From Thioploca ingrica (GTDB lineage: Bacteria; Pseudomonadota; Gammaproteobacteria; Beggiatoales; Beggiatoaceae), in NCBI GenBank assembly GCA_000828835.1, contig AP014633.1:2046001-2110000 (forward strand): a stretch of DNA of 64,000 nt. The letters run 5' to 3'. Position numbers and translations under genes: made by a program. Below the pieces are notes generated by a model. The model searched no databases. It saw only the letters and a program-made list of their open reading frames with translations, and was not told where the DNA came from. This document shows positions 56,276-64,000 of this stretch, in pieces. Within the stretch, counting starts at the first letter, position 1. Each line of letters begins with the position of its first letter.

Positions 56276-57616
56276 TCAATATGAAATTTTTTCCCCACGT
56301 CCAATCGCATAATAGGTAAAGCCCCTATTTCGCAGCCGTTGTGGATCATACAGGTTACGTCCATCAAAAATGACGGGATGTTTCAGGTGAGCTTTAATAA
56401 AATCAAAATTAGGACTACGAAATAATTTCCATTCGGTAACGATAACCAAAGCATCTGCATTTTGCAGGGCGGCCTCTGGCGTATCACACAATAATAAATC
56501 AGTACGTTCGCCGTATAAACGTCGTGTTTCCGGCATCGCTTCTGGATCGTAAGCCTGGACGAGAGCACCGTGTTTCCATAATGCTTCCATTAATTTGCGG
56601 CTGGGTGCTTCACGTATGTCATCTGTATCTGGTTTGAAAGCTAAACCCCACAACGCTAAACACCGACCTTGTAACTGACCTTGAAAATGGTTATTAATTT
56701 TTTGAAATAAAATTTGTTGCTGTTGTTGATTAACGGCTTCAACCGCATTGAGAATTCGAGTATTTATCCCCAGTTGTTGCGCAGTGTATATTAATGCTTG
56801 TACATCTTTAGGAAAGCAGGAGCCACCATAACCACAACCTGGATAGATAAAGTGAAAGCCAATACGTGGATCCGAACCAATGCCAAGGCGGATTTGTTCA
56901 ATATCAGCGCCGACTTGTTCAGCAATTAGCGCGATTTCATTCATAAAACTAATTTTAGTTGCTAGAATGGCATTAGCCGCATATTTGGTTAACTCAGCCG
57001 AACGAATATCCATCACGATGAGTTTATTGTGATTACGATTGAAAGGGGCATAAAGTTCTCGCATGATGGGGATAATTTTGTCGGGATTATCGGTGCCAAT
57101 GACAATTCGGTCGGGTCTGGTAAAATCTTCAAGAGCCGCACCTTCTTTTAAAAATTCCGGATTAGAAACCACATCGAAATCACACCCGACACCACGCGTA
57201 TTAAGCGCTGCTTGTATCGTTTCCCGTACTTTATCGGCAGTGCCTACCGGAACAGTCGACTTATCTATGATAACTTTATAATCAGTCATCTGTTGGCCAA
57301 TGGTATGAGCTACCTGCAACACATATTGCAAATCAGCCGAACCGTCTTCATCGGGTGGCGTTCCAACCGCAATACATTGAATTTCACTTTGTTTAACTGC
57401 TTGAGCCGCATCGGTGGTAAACTGCAACCGCCCCATAGCCATATTGGTGGTTACCAATGCCGCTAAACCCGGTTCATGAATGGGTACTTTACCCTGCTGC
57501 AAGGAAGCTACTTTCTGCGCATCAACATCAACACACCAAACGTGATTACCCACTTCAGCAAAGCAAGTTCCCGTGACTAACCCAACATAACCTGAACCAA
57601 AAACGCTAATACGCAT
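56276..57616 (-). CDS. ugd: UDP-glucose 6-dehydrogenase
   Basis: A 446-residue enzyme making UDP-glucuronate from UDP-glucose with NAD. The nucleotide-binding start is [20 protein letters not shown]. The catalytic cysteine lies in [17 protein letters not shown] (about residue 262). [20 protein letters not shown] and [14 protein letters not shown] are further conserved blocks. Length is standard. The product is a precursor of acidic polysaccharides, so it may feed the glycan cluster at the left end, although the two are 45 kb apart. Confidence 0.96.
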   Translation of the reverse strand: MRISVFGSGYVGLVTGTCFAEVGNHVWCVDVDAQKVASLQQGKVPIHEPGLAALVTTNMAMGRLQFTTDAAQAVKQSEIQCIAVGTPPDEDGSADLQYVLQVAHTIGQQMTDYKVIIDKSTVPVGTADKVRETIQAALNTRGVGCDFDVVSNPEFLKEGAALEDFTRPDRIVIGTDNPDKIIPIMRELYAPFNRNHNKLIVMDIRSAELTKYAANAILATKISFMNEIALIAEQVGADIEQIRLGIGSDPRIGFHFIYPGCGYGGSCFPKDVQALIYTAQQLGINTRILNAVEAVNQQQQQILFQKINNHFQGQLQGRCLALWGLAFKPDTDDIREAPSRKLMEALWKHGALVQAYDPEAMPETRRLYGERTDLLLCDTPEAALQNADALVIVTEWKLFRSPNFDFIKAHLKHPVIFDGRNLYDPQRLRNRGFTYYAIGRGEKISY

Positions 57617-57852
57617 AAAAGATTACCTGTATAATAAATTTTTAAACTAGGTGTGGGTTGCTATAAGTCACCGAACCAAAACCAATCGCTATAAGCAAAG
57701 TTATCCCACATTTTGACAAAGCGGTGTGAGGGGAGATTGTTGAACTCTTCGATACTAGCTTGATGTTGGAAAGGTACTCAGCAACTCGATCATTTCGTAA
57801 ATCATATACTAACAAGATTCATTCCAAAATATTTTTTAGTGAGAATCGATCA

Positions 57853-58605
57853 ATGGATAATAATCAACTCTTGCGTTACAGTCGCCAAATTTTGTTACCC
57901 CAGGTTGGTATTGAAGGTCAAGAACGGTTACTTAAAGCTAAAGTATTAATTATTGGAATGGGTGGCTTAGGTTCACCAGCAGCGATGTATTTAGCCGCCG
58001 CTGGGATTGGACATTTATTCATTAGTGATTTTGATAAAGTCGATTTATCTAATTTACAACGCCAAATTATTCATCGTACAACGGATATTGGTCGATATAA
58101 AGTTGATTCAGCCCGCGATACCTTATTAGCACTTAACCCATTGATTACAGTGACTCCACTTTATCAACAATGGAATAACACCAATTTGAGTGCTCAAGTC
58201 GCTGAGGTTGATGTCGTACTAGATTGTAGTGACAATTTACCCACCCGTTTGGCTATCAATCAGGCTTGTGTTCAAACACAAACGCCGCTGGTTTCTGGTT
58301 CAGCAATCCGCATGGAAGGACAAATTTCGGTATTTCGTAACCAGTTACCAGAAAGCCCTTGTTATCGTTGTTTATATCCTAATCCCTCCATCCCAGAAGA
58401 AACTTGTACGCAAACGGGTATACTAGCCCCAATAGTCGGTATTATTGGTAGTTTACAAGCCTTGGAAGCCATGAAATTGATTATGGAAGTGGGTGAAGTG
58501 TTGATGGGAAAGTTATTGTGGTTAGATGCCATGAAGATGGAATGGTATCGGGTGAAATTAACGAAAAATCCGCATTGCCCGGTTTGTCAAGATCAGTCGT
58601 CCTAA
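57853..58605 (+). CDS. moeB: MoeB-family adenylyltransferase, second copy
   Basis: A 250-residue E1-like enzyme. VLIIGMGGLGSPAAMYLAAA, DLSNLQRQIIH and VLDCSDNLPTRL are the nucleotide-binding, arginine and magnesium motifs. Zinc cysteines are in CYRCLYP and CPVCQD. The start is placed at ATG 57853 (MDNNQLLRYSRQILLPQ), typical of the family; an upstream extension of 31 codons is unlike the family. It is not linked to a carrier protein gene. MoeB or ThiF activity cannot be separated by sequence. Confidence 0.85.
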   Translation: MDNNQLLRYSRQILLPQVGIEGQERLLKAKVLIIGMGGLGSPAAMYLAAAGIGHLFISDFDKVDLSNLQRQIIHRTTDIGRYKVDSARDTLLALNPLITVTPLYQQWNNTNLSAQVAEVDVVLDCSDNLPTRLAINQACVQTQTPLVSGSAIRMEGQISVFRNQLPESPCYRCLYPNPSIPEETCTQTGILAPIVGIIGSLQALEAMKLIMEVGEVLMGKLLWLDAMKMEWYRVKLTKNPHCPVCQDQSS

Positions 58606-58869
58606 ATATTTTAACCTATGGTGTATCTGATAATTTCTCGTTTGACATTCAATACCGCTTGAACTTGAGGAATTTTTCTTGCCATTTTACGCGAAATGTT
58701 AACAGCGCCTAAATTATTCTGAAAATTCGTGGAGAACAATGCAAAACGCTCTATATTATTTTAATTTTTAAAAACAGATCGTTTTACTCGGCTGACCATT
58801 GGACATTCAACTGGATTGTTGAGATTGCAGATATCAATTATTTTTAACTTGAATGTTCTCAAAAAGGGT

Positions 58870-58893
58870 AACAAGGGGTTGCAACCCCTTGTT
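58870..58893. repeat. 24-base perfect palindrome
   Basis: AACAAGGGGTTG joined to CAACCCCTTGTT is a perfect palindrome in the 328-base gap between the second moeB and ompW. No gene is evident elsewhere in that gap. It may terminate transcription from both sides, though T-runs are missing. Confidence 0.6.
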
Positions 58894-58933
58894 GCGACAG
58901 GAATAACGTCGCGACCTATTTAGCAATACCCGT

Positions 58934-59632
58934 TTAAAAACGTTTACCTATTCCAATACCCATTACCCACGGATTGATATCCACATCAGTTGATACATGT
59001 CCAAGTGCACCAGAATCAAAAGTAGCCGTTGTACTAATATCCATATACTTCAGATCAGCATTTAAAAACCAATCGTCCCCCATATCATAATCCACACCCA
59101 GTTGAGCAACCCAACCAAAGGAAGAATCTAAACTGACTCCACTCACACCACCTAATCCTTTGTTCAATGAGCTAGTCGAATCTTCATCAAAGAAATAAGT
59201 ATAATTAAAACCCAGACCGAAGTAGGGGCGAACCGGACCTTGGGGTAGTATGTGATATTGTAAAATCAAGGCTGGTGGTAACACCCTTGTTTCGATGATG
59301 TCACCGGGTGCTAAACTTTGTAGTGTTGAACCTTCAGATTGTGCCTTATGTTTAGAACTTAAATCTAATAACAATTCAGCACCAATATTAGGGGTAAACA
59401 TATAAGTAATATCGATGTCCAAGGTATAAGCATTATCAACGCTAACGCTGGTATTGGGTACGACACCACCGGTTTTACTGGATGTCACATCACTACTGCT
59501 GCTATCCGGATCAATGTTAATAAGACGTCCTCGTATTAACCAATCGCCAGCATCTATCGCCAAAGTAGAAAAACTGACCATACTTAAGCCACTAGCCAGT
59601 AAAATTGGAAAGGTTAGCTTGTTTAAATTCAT
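58934..59632 (-). CDS. ompW: OmpW-family outer membrane protein
   Basis: A 232-residue outer-membrane beta-barrel. Signal peptide: TFPILLASGLSMVSFSTLA. The mature start GDWLIRGRLINIDPDSSSS is typical of OmpW. LDIDITYMFTPNIGAELLLD and PYFGLGFNYTYFF are family blocks, and the barrel ends in phenylalanine (GIGIGKRF). I use ATG 59632, with GGAG about twelve bases upstream. OmpW forms a narrow channel for small hydrophobic molecules. An extension of 25 codons upstream lacks a signal peptide. Confidence 0.9.
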   Translation of the reverse strand: MNLNKLTFPILLASGLSMVSFSTLAIDAGDWLIRGRLINIDPDSSSSDVTSSKTGGVVPNTSVSVDNAYTLDIDITYMFTPNIGAELLLDLSSKHKAQSEGSTLQSLAPGDIIETRVLPPALILQYHILPQGPVRPYFGLGFNYTYFFDEDSTSSLNKGLGGVSGVSLDSSFGWVAQLGVDYDMGDDWFLNADLKYMDISTTATFDSGALGHVSTDVDINPWVMGIGIGKRF

Positions 59633-59802
59633 AGGTATTATCTTCTCCTTTGTATAGAAACCCAATTCAGTACAAAATTTATTTACTGTGCCAAATGATA
59701 ATATCATAAAAGAAATACGTGTTATACTTTAAACAAATATTTTTTATGTACACCTAAATCTGAAAAGTGAATTTATTCGAGTATGAGTAAGAGAGGGTTA
59801 CC

Positions 59803-60455
59803 ATGCTTCAAAAAATTATTATTTTATTTAGCCTATTGGCCAGTTTATGGTTAGTCAGCTGTGCTCAAACTTCAATGCGACCAATGCCACTATCGTATTT
59901 ACCTCCACCCATCAATCGTGAAAACTATGCCCATTTAGAAGCTAATCCCACTAAAAAGGAAAGTCCTGATAAATTGGATTTACTTAAATCTGCCTTGAAG
60001 TTATTAACTCAACAATTAACTGCTTAAGATAGAGTGTCTTTAGTGGTTTATGCTGGTGCTGCGGGTTTAATTTTAGAGCCCACTCCCGGTAATGAACATA
60101 ATCAAATTAAATCAGCCCTAGAACGTCTCACCGCCGGGGTTCTACCAACGGTGGCGAAAGGGATTCAACTGCTCAACAAGCGTTTATTAACAAGGGTATT
60201 AATCGCGTACTACTGGTAACCGATGGTGATTTTAATGTTGGGATTGTCGATTTTGCGGCTTTGAAAAATTTTGTCACCGAGAAACGTAACACGGGTATTG
60301 CTTTAACCACACTGGGTTTTGGTACTAGCAATTATAATGATGTTCTCATAGAACAATTAGCGTTAGCACAATCGGCGCGGGGTCATGATCCATTTGGTTA
60401 TCGTAGTGAATTGATTGAGCTTGTTAATTTAGCACGATCTTTAAGCGCTCAATGA
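59803..60455 (+). pseudogene. VWA-domain lipoprotein gene (YfbK-like), heavily decayed
   Basis: An intact lipoprotein signal with lipobox LVSC starts at 59803, then the protein jumps to LLKSALKLLTQQLTA and a TAA at 60025. The same frame continues as DRVSLVVYAGAAGLILEPTP. Near 60137, in a GGGG run, the frame must change to read AFINKGINRVLLVTDGDFNV, KNFVTEKRNTGIALTTLGFG and finally DPFGYRSELIELVNLARSL. The MIDAS motif DxSxS and other parts are missing. At least one stop, one frameshift and several deletions. Confidence 0.85.
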
Positions 60456-60470
60456 GGTAGTGAATTTACT

Positions 60471-60498
60471 GTAACCAGGGACTGCAACTCCTGGTTAC
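60471..60498. repeat. GTAACCAGG/CCTGGTTAC inverted repeat
   Basis: A perfect nine-base stem with a ten-base loop, located just after the VWA pseudogene. The remaining 400 bases before the next gene show no coding features. Confidence 0.6.
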
Positions 60499-60906
60499 AA
60501 CATGACACCTAATCCAACCGTTGATTGCAATTCAATCCTATTTCATTCACAATGCTGAATTTATTAATTTATAATTTTTTTATAAATCATATAATTAGTA
60601 TATAGTTGTTCAAGTGAATTCAATAATCAGATTGACTTAACTGTTTCAGTAGGATAAAGGAGTCGATAGACAAAAAATTTTTGATTACTGCAATCCATAA
60701 GGTTAAACTATGTTGACACTGGTCATTTTCATAAGCGGCGATACCATTCTTGACGAGTCAAGATACGCCATGAGTAATAAGGTATGATAATAAAACCGGC
60801 CAAAATAATTTAACGTATTGTTTCAAAAAATTAAGTATAGTTGGTTACCTGACTTGAGAAATGGATCAAGTCGAGACGAGACAACTTGGAATGTTGGTGG
60901 GTAAAT

Positions 60907-61662
60907 ATGAAAAAAATTATTTTACTTCTAGTTGTTACTTTATTTTATTCATCCTCTTCTTTAGCTGCAAAACTGTTTACTTTTCGCACCGTGGATTTTC
61001 CACCTTATTATGGTAGAGAACTACCAAACCAAGGTTGGGTTTCTGAAGTGGTGACAGCAGCTTTAGAAGCACAGGGTTATCGGGTAGATATTGAGTTTAT
61101 GCCTTGGACAAAAGCGGTTGACGAAACTAAAAGAGGAGATAGTGATGCTTTATTAGGAGCTTATTACACCGAAGACAGAGCAGATTTTTATTACTTCTCT
61201 GCTCCCATAGCTCAAGTACGTACCGGTCTTTTTAAGAGAAAAGATATGGATATTTCCTTTAAAGATTTAAAGGATTTAAAAAATTATAAAATTGGTATCG
61301 TAGAAGGTTATGCAACCAGTAAAGAGTTTGATTCTGCTGATTTTCTTACCAAAATCCCGGTGACCAATTTGGATGTGGGACTTAAAATGCTCTACGAAAA
61401 AAGCATTGATTTGATGGCGGATAGTCAGGTGGTAGGACTTTTTCGGATGAAAGAAGTCATTGAAAGTAAAATACCGAATATCAGTGAAGAAATAGAATTC
61501 ATTAAACCGGTACTGGCTATGAATAAAATCTATGTCGCTATTTCAAAGAAAGCAGCCGATGCCGATTTAAAATTAATTGATTTCAATCAAGGCTTGAGAA
61601 AAATTTATTTGAATGGTACTTTCAGAAAGATAAAACAAAGACACAAACAATATATGGAGTAA
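60907..61662 (+). CDS. Periplasmic solute-binding protein (SBP family 3)
   Basis: A 251-residue exported protein. Signal peptide: IILLLVVTLFYSSSSLA. The core shows FRTVDFPPYYGRELPNQGW, GYRVDIEFMPWTKAVDETKR and DALLGAYYTEDRADFYYFS, the typical ligand-binding lobes of family 3 binding proteins. No permease or ATPase gene is adjacent, so it may be an orphan binding protein or belong to a sensor system. Start at ATG 60907 after GGTGGG; a TTG lies seven codons upstream. Confidence 0.8.
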   Translation: MKKIILLLVVTLFYSSSSLAAKLFTFRTVDFPPYYGRELPNQGWVSEVVTAALEAQGYRVDIEFMPWTKAVDETKRGDSDALLGAYYTEDRADFYYFSAPIAQVRTGLFKRKDMDISFKDLKDLKNYKIGIVEGYATSKEFDSADFLTKIPVTNLDVGLKMLYEKSIDLMADSQVVGLFRMKEVIESKIPNISEEIEFIKPVLAMNKIYVAISKKAADADLKLIDFNQGLRKIYLNGTFRKIKQRHKQYME

Positions 61663-61700
61663 TTAACGAATCACCAACTAAATTGTCATTACCAGCAAGA

Positions 61701-61737
61701 TTCTCCCCCATAAAGCCTTTAGGGGAGAACTTTCTTT
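61701..61737 (+). terminator. Intrinsic terminator after the binding-protein gene
   Basis: TTCTCCCC and GGGGAGAA form an eight-base stem with a 13-base loop, followed by CTTTCTTT on the plus strand. It lies between two convergent genes and probably ends transcription of the binding-protein gene. Confidence 0.6.
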
Positions 61738-61743
61738 AATAAA

Positions 61744-62538
61744 TTACTTTTTAGTTATCTCAACTTTACCTTGTTTTTTCAATTCAGCGAAATGGGCTTG
61801 AGCCATCTCATTTCTTACTATGGCGCTTAGTTGAGGTCTAGCGGCTTCAAATTGCACTGGGGGAAGTTCCCGCATATCTTCCAATAGTACCACATGCCAA
61901 CCCACCTGGGTCTGTATGGCTTGAGTTGTGAAAGTTCCTTTGCCCATACCCGCAACCACTTGGGCAATCTGTTCAAACATCTGTTCCTTAGTAAGCCAAC
62001 CTAAGTCACCACCACGCTGACGGCTAGTGGGATCCAATGATCTTTGCATAGCTAATTGAGCAAAATCTTTGCCTTGCTGAATTTCAGCGATAGTAGCGAG
62101 GGCTTCATCTCTCGTTTTGAGCAGAATATGACGAATTTTATATTGGCTAATGGGCTTGAATTTGTTGTGTTCTTCCCGGAGACGTTCATCACCGAGAGGA
62201 TGTTTTTCATAATATTTTTCCATGGCGAATTCAAACAATGCTCGAGATTTAAGCTTCTCAAGTATTTTAAGAAAGCCATCGTCTTTATCTAAATTTTGTT
62301 TCAGTGCCTCTTGTACGACCAATTCCCGATTGACTAGGTCATTAATAACAAACTCCTGGTTAGGTTGTGATGGAGCACCGGGTGGAATTCCAACATAATC
62401 ATTGTAATCTTGCTGAGTAATTGTTTTATCATTAACGGTAGCTAGAACCGTTGCTGAGGTTTCCTCGGCCTGAATGACCATCCCATGGAACGAAATAGCA
62501 CCCACTAATAAACTACCAACTAGCCAATGTTTATACAT
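61744..62538 (-). CDS. Parvulin-type peptidylprolyl isomerase
   Basis: A 264-residue periplasmic PpiC/SurA-like isomerase. Signal peptide: WLVGSLLVGAISFHGMVIQA. An N-terminal chaperone-like helical domain precedes the parvulin domain at about residues 130-235 (IRHILLKTRDEA, SLDPTSRQRGGDLGWLTKEQ, VGWHVVLLED). ATG 62538 is preceded by AAGGAGG, a perfect ribosome-binding site. It probably helps fold exported proteins. Confidence 0.92.
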   Translation of the reverse strand: MYKHWLVGSLLVGAISFHGMVIQAEETSATVLATVNDKTITQQDYNDYVGIPPGAPSQPNQEFVINDLVNRELVVQEALKQNLDKDDGFLKILEKLKSRALFEFAMEKYYEKHPLGDERLREEHNKFKPISQYKIRHILLKTRDEALATIAEIQQGKDFAQLAMQRSLDPTSRQRGGDLGWLTKEQMFEQIAQVVAGMGKGTFTTQAIQTQVGWHVVLLEDMRELPPVQFEAARPQLSAIVRNEMAQAHFAELKKQGKVEITKK

Positions 62539-62756
62539 AGGCTTTTTCCTCCTTGTAATAAAGAAATCAACAGAAAAATTTTTAATAACCGATTTATTGA
62601 GTAACCCATCATACTTTCTTTTTAGACGACTTGTGCAAATGACCAACCAATTACTATTAAGAAATGATTAACTCGCTAAACCAACCTAATTATAAAAAAT
62701 TGTTTTACCAAAATATAGCTTGGCTTGTTTGATCCAAACTATAAATTTATATCTGG

Positions 62757-63047
62757 CTACTTATTTTCGGTGAAACTTTTTAATTGTACTTTGTCATTCA
62801 GAAATTTGATATCAATGGTCATATTATCTCCTTTCCAAACTGCACTGGTACCAGATACTAAGCCGCCAATACCCGCTGATTTTGACTCAGTGGGTTCACC
62901 AATAATAGCCTTAACCTCTTCTAAAGTCATGCCTTTTTGAATTTTCTGGTAATTTTCTTGATTGATTCTGGAAACACAGGCACCTAAAATAAAAAATAAA
63001 CCAATATAAAAAACAGATTTAAATAGTATCTTATTAAAATTACTCAC
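62757..63047 (-). CDS. BamE/SmpA-domain lipoprotein
   Basis: A 96-residue lipoprotein. Signal and lipobox: FYIGLFFILGAC. The remainder has the SmpA/OmlA core, YQKIQKGMTLEEVKAIIGEP followed by a glycine-rich turn and VWKGDNMTIDIKF. The domain is shared by BamE and several other lipoproteins (DUF3862 type), so a role in the Bam complex is possible but not certain. It lies 109 bases upstream of the next visible gene boundary and is not in an operon. Confidence 0.8.
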   Translation of the reverse strand: MSNFNKILFKSVFYIGLFFILGACVSRINQENYQKIQKGMTLEEVKAIIGEPTESKSAGIGGLVSGTSAVWKGDNMTIDIKFLNDKVQLKSFTENK

Positions 63048-63154
63048 AATTATTTTCTCTTACCTGTAAGAAAGATTCTGCAATTTAACAATCACCAGAC
63101 AGTTTCTTGAAAAAAATTATCTATGTCAAGAGGGATTAAAGAATGAGAATGTAA

Positions 63155-63238
63155 TTAGCTAATTTCATTTGCAATGGTGAGCAAAGTGCGTTCTCCCTCA
63201 TATGTCAGACATGGCGTACCTTCGACCCAATCCTTAAC
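63155..63238 (-). other. In-frame open segment after the TOPRIM-like gene stop
   Basis: Directly after the TAA at 63239-63241 the same frame stays open for 27 codons and reads like protein (KDWVEGTPCLTYEGERTL, then TIANEIS) until TAA at 63155. It could be a lost C-terminal end or the tail of another vanished gene. Confidence 0.25.
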
Positions 63239-63910
63239 TTAATGTAATAAATTTAATTGTTTAAAAGCGTCTCTTAGGTTATTTTTAAATTCTTGATAAG
63301 AAGATATTCTATCTAATTTGCTTAATGCTAATTTCTGTCCAATAATTTGATATAAATCAGAAATATCTAAGCCTTTCCCACGTTTTTGTTTAGTTAAATT
63401 TTCTTTAGCAATGCGAATAGCATTTTTTATAGTGTCTTTGGGATCTGCAATAGTTTCAGGTTCTCGATGAATACCTAAATCGCTATTTGATTTATTGGTG
63501 CCAATTTCACTTTTTAATAGTTCTTTGTCTGCTAACATCCACGCTTCTGTCATTTGAACTGGCACGATGGGTACTGCGATTTTGCAATACGCTTGTTCAT
63601 TTTTTTCATTCAAAGCATTTCTTGCTGGAATTATTTTAGTCTCAAACGCCCTTTGGTGAGTGGCTTCATCGGCATCAGTATGTAGACAAATTAAGGTGAT
63701 CCCATATTCTTCTTTTCCCTTCCTGGAAGCCTCAAGCACTTGTTCAACAAACCCCCGACCGGTTTTATCAATCTCGATAGTTTTAAGTTCGGTTTCTATT
63801 TGTCCTTTGCAGTCGAAAGCCAATTCGTCAAGTGTTCTTTTAACAATACTTTCTAAAAAACGAACATCTGTACGGCCTTCCGTAAACAATCCTGCCAATA
63901 TAAATACCAT
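63239..63910 (-). CDS. TOPRIM-like (DUF4276-type) protein
   Basis: A 223-residue cytosolic protein. It begins with GLFTEGRTDVRFLESIV, where the glutamate of EG matches the first metal residue of TOPRIM-like folds. LICLHTDADEATHQRAFE provides the DxD pair in the next strand. VPVQMTEAWMLADKELL follows, typical of DUF4276-type proteins. Such proteins often act with an ATPase in genome-defence loci. The end of another gene lies two bases upstream on the same strand, consistent with that pairing. Confidence 0.6.
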   Translation of the reverse strand: MVFILAGLFTEGRTDVRFLESIVKRTLDELAFDCKGQIETELKTIEIDKTGRGFVEQVLEASRKGKEEYGITLICLHTDADEATHQRAFETKIIPARNALNEKNEQAYCKIAVPIVPVQMTEAWMLADKELLKSEIGTNKSNSDLGIHREPETIADPKDTIKNAIRIAKENLTKQKRGKGLDISDLYQIIGQKLALSKLDRISSYQEFKNNLRDAFKQLNLLH

Positions 63911-63912
63911 TA

Positions 63913-64000
63913 TTAATTGCCTAGATTGAGTTTTTCAAAGTCAGTCGTTTGTAAATATTCTTTTACAGTAGCTAAAGTTAATTTTCGTTCTTGTTCAGAA
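63913..64000 (-). CDS. C-terminal end of an unknown gene (possible ATPase partner)
   Basis: Only the last 28 codons fall in the window (SEQERKLTLATVKEYLQTTD, then FEKLNLGN and stop TAA at 63913-63915). The gene is on the same strand and two bases from the TOPRIM-like gene, so the two form an operon. A defence-type ATPase would be the expected partner, but nothing here proves it. Confidence 0.5.
   Translation of the reverse strand, partial: SEQERKLTLATVKEYLQTTDFEKLNLGN

Noticed and set aside
60661..60885. Possible small gene before the binding-protein gene
   Set aside because: All frames carry stops and no motif; only scattered protein-like runs.

Overview
The window looks like the chromosome of an AT-rich gammaproteobacterium. 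The strongest evidence is the conserved envelope and translation block at 32675-47871. On the minus strand it runs rpsB-tsf-pyrH-frr-uppS-cdsA-dxr-rseP-bamA-skp-lpxD-fabZ-lpxA-lpxB, with map divergent from rpsB. The accessory content (CHAT-domain and two-partner-secretion haemagglutinin remnants, DUF928, Rpn-type nuclease, many short palindromic intergenic repeats, large repeat-rich surface protein) resembles large filamentous sulfur bacteria of the Beggiatoa/Thioploca group. That placement is inferred from gene content, not from a marker-gene tree.

Layout. 1-11678: a one-directional exopolysaccharide/O-antigen cluster. It holds a flippase end, a sulfotransferase, an O-antigen ligase/polymerase, an FkbM methyltransferase, five intact glycosyltransferases and one decayed one, a WcaF-like acetyltransferase, a second methyltransferase and a radical SAM/SPASM protein. 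11679-18748: housekeeping and scattered genes (surE, glcF, a quinone-oxidoreductase-like gene, thpR, trxB, an orphan GspF/PilC homologue). 18798-22913: a decayed locus in which a haemagglutinin gene and a TPR-CHAT gene each keep only their two ends, with an Rpn nuclease between them and an intact DUF928 gene beside them.

23341-32155: an accessory island. It holds a 1642-residue DUF4011-helicase-nuclease protein, probably anti-phage, then a small helix-turn-helix-like gene, a secreted protein with a MACPF-like signature, and a toxin-antitoxin-like pair whose PIN toxin is frameshifted. 32187-32678: a ComEA-like helix-hairpin-helix protein. 32675-47871: the conserved block. 47949-49385: moeB-moaD-moaE, with an unusual tail on MoaD.

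50215-55113: a giant secreted mosaic protein (NHL repeats, InlB-like repeats, Calx-beta, choice-of-anchor D, ten plant-type leucine-rich repeats). 55363-64000: a lysozyme-like candidate, ugd, a second moeB, ompW, a crumbling VWA lipoprotein gene, a periplasmic binding protein, a parvulin isomerase, a BamE-like lipoprotein, and at the right edge a TOPRIM-like protein behind the end of a possible ATPase gene.

How the genes fit together. The polysaccharide cluster and ugd could supply and decorate a surface glycan. The lpx/bam/rseP/skp block builds the outer membrane in which OmpW sits. The most unusual material is in 18.8-32.2 kb and 50.2-55.1 kb. I saw no tRNA, rRNA or CRISPR array.
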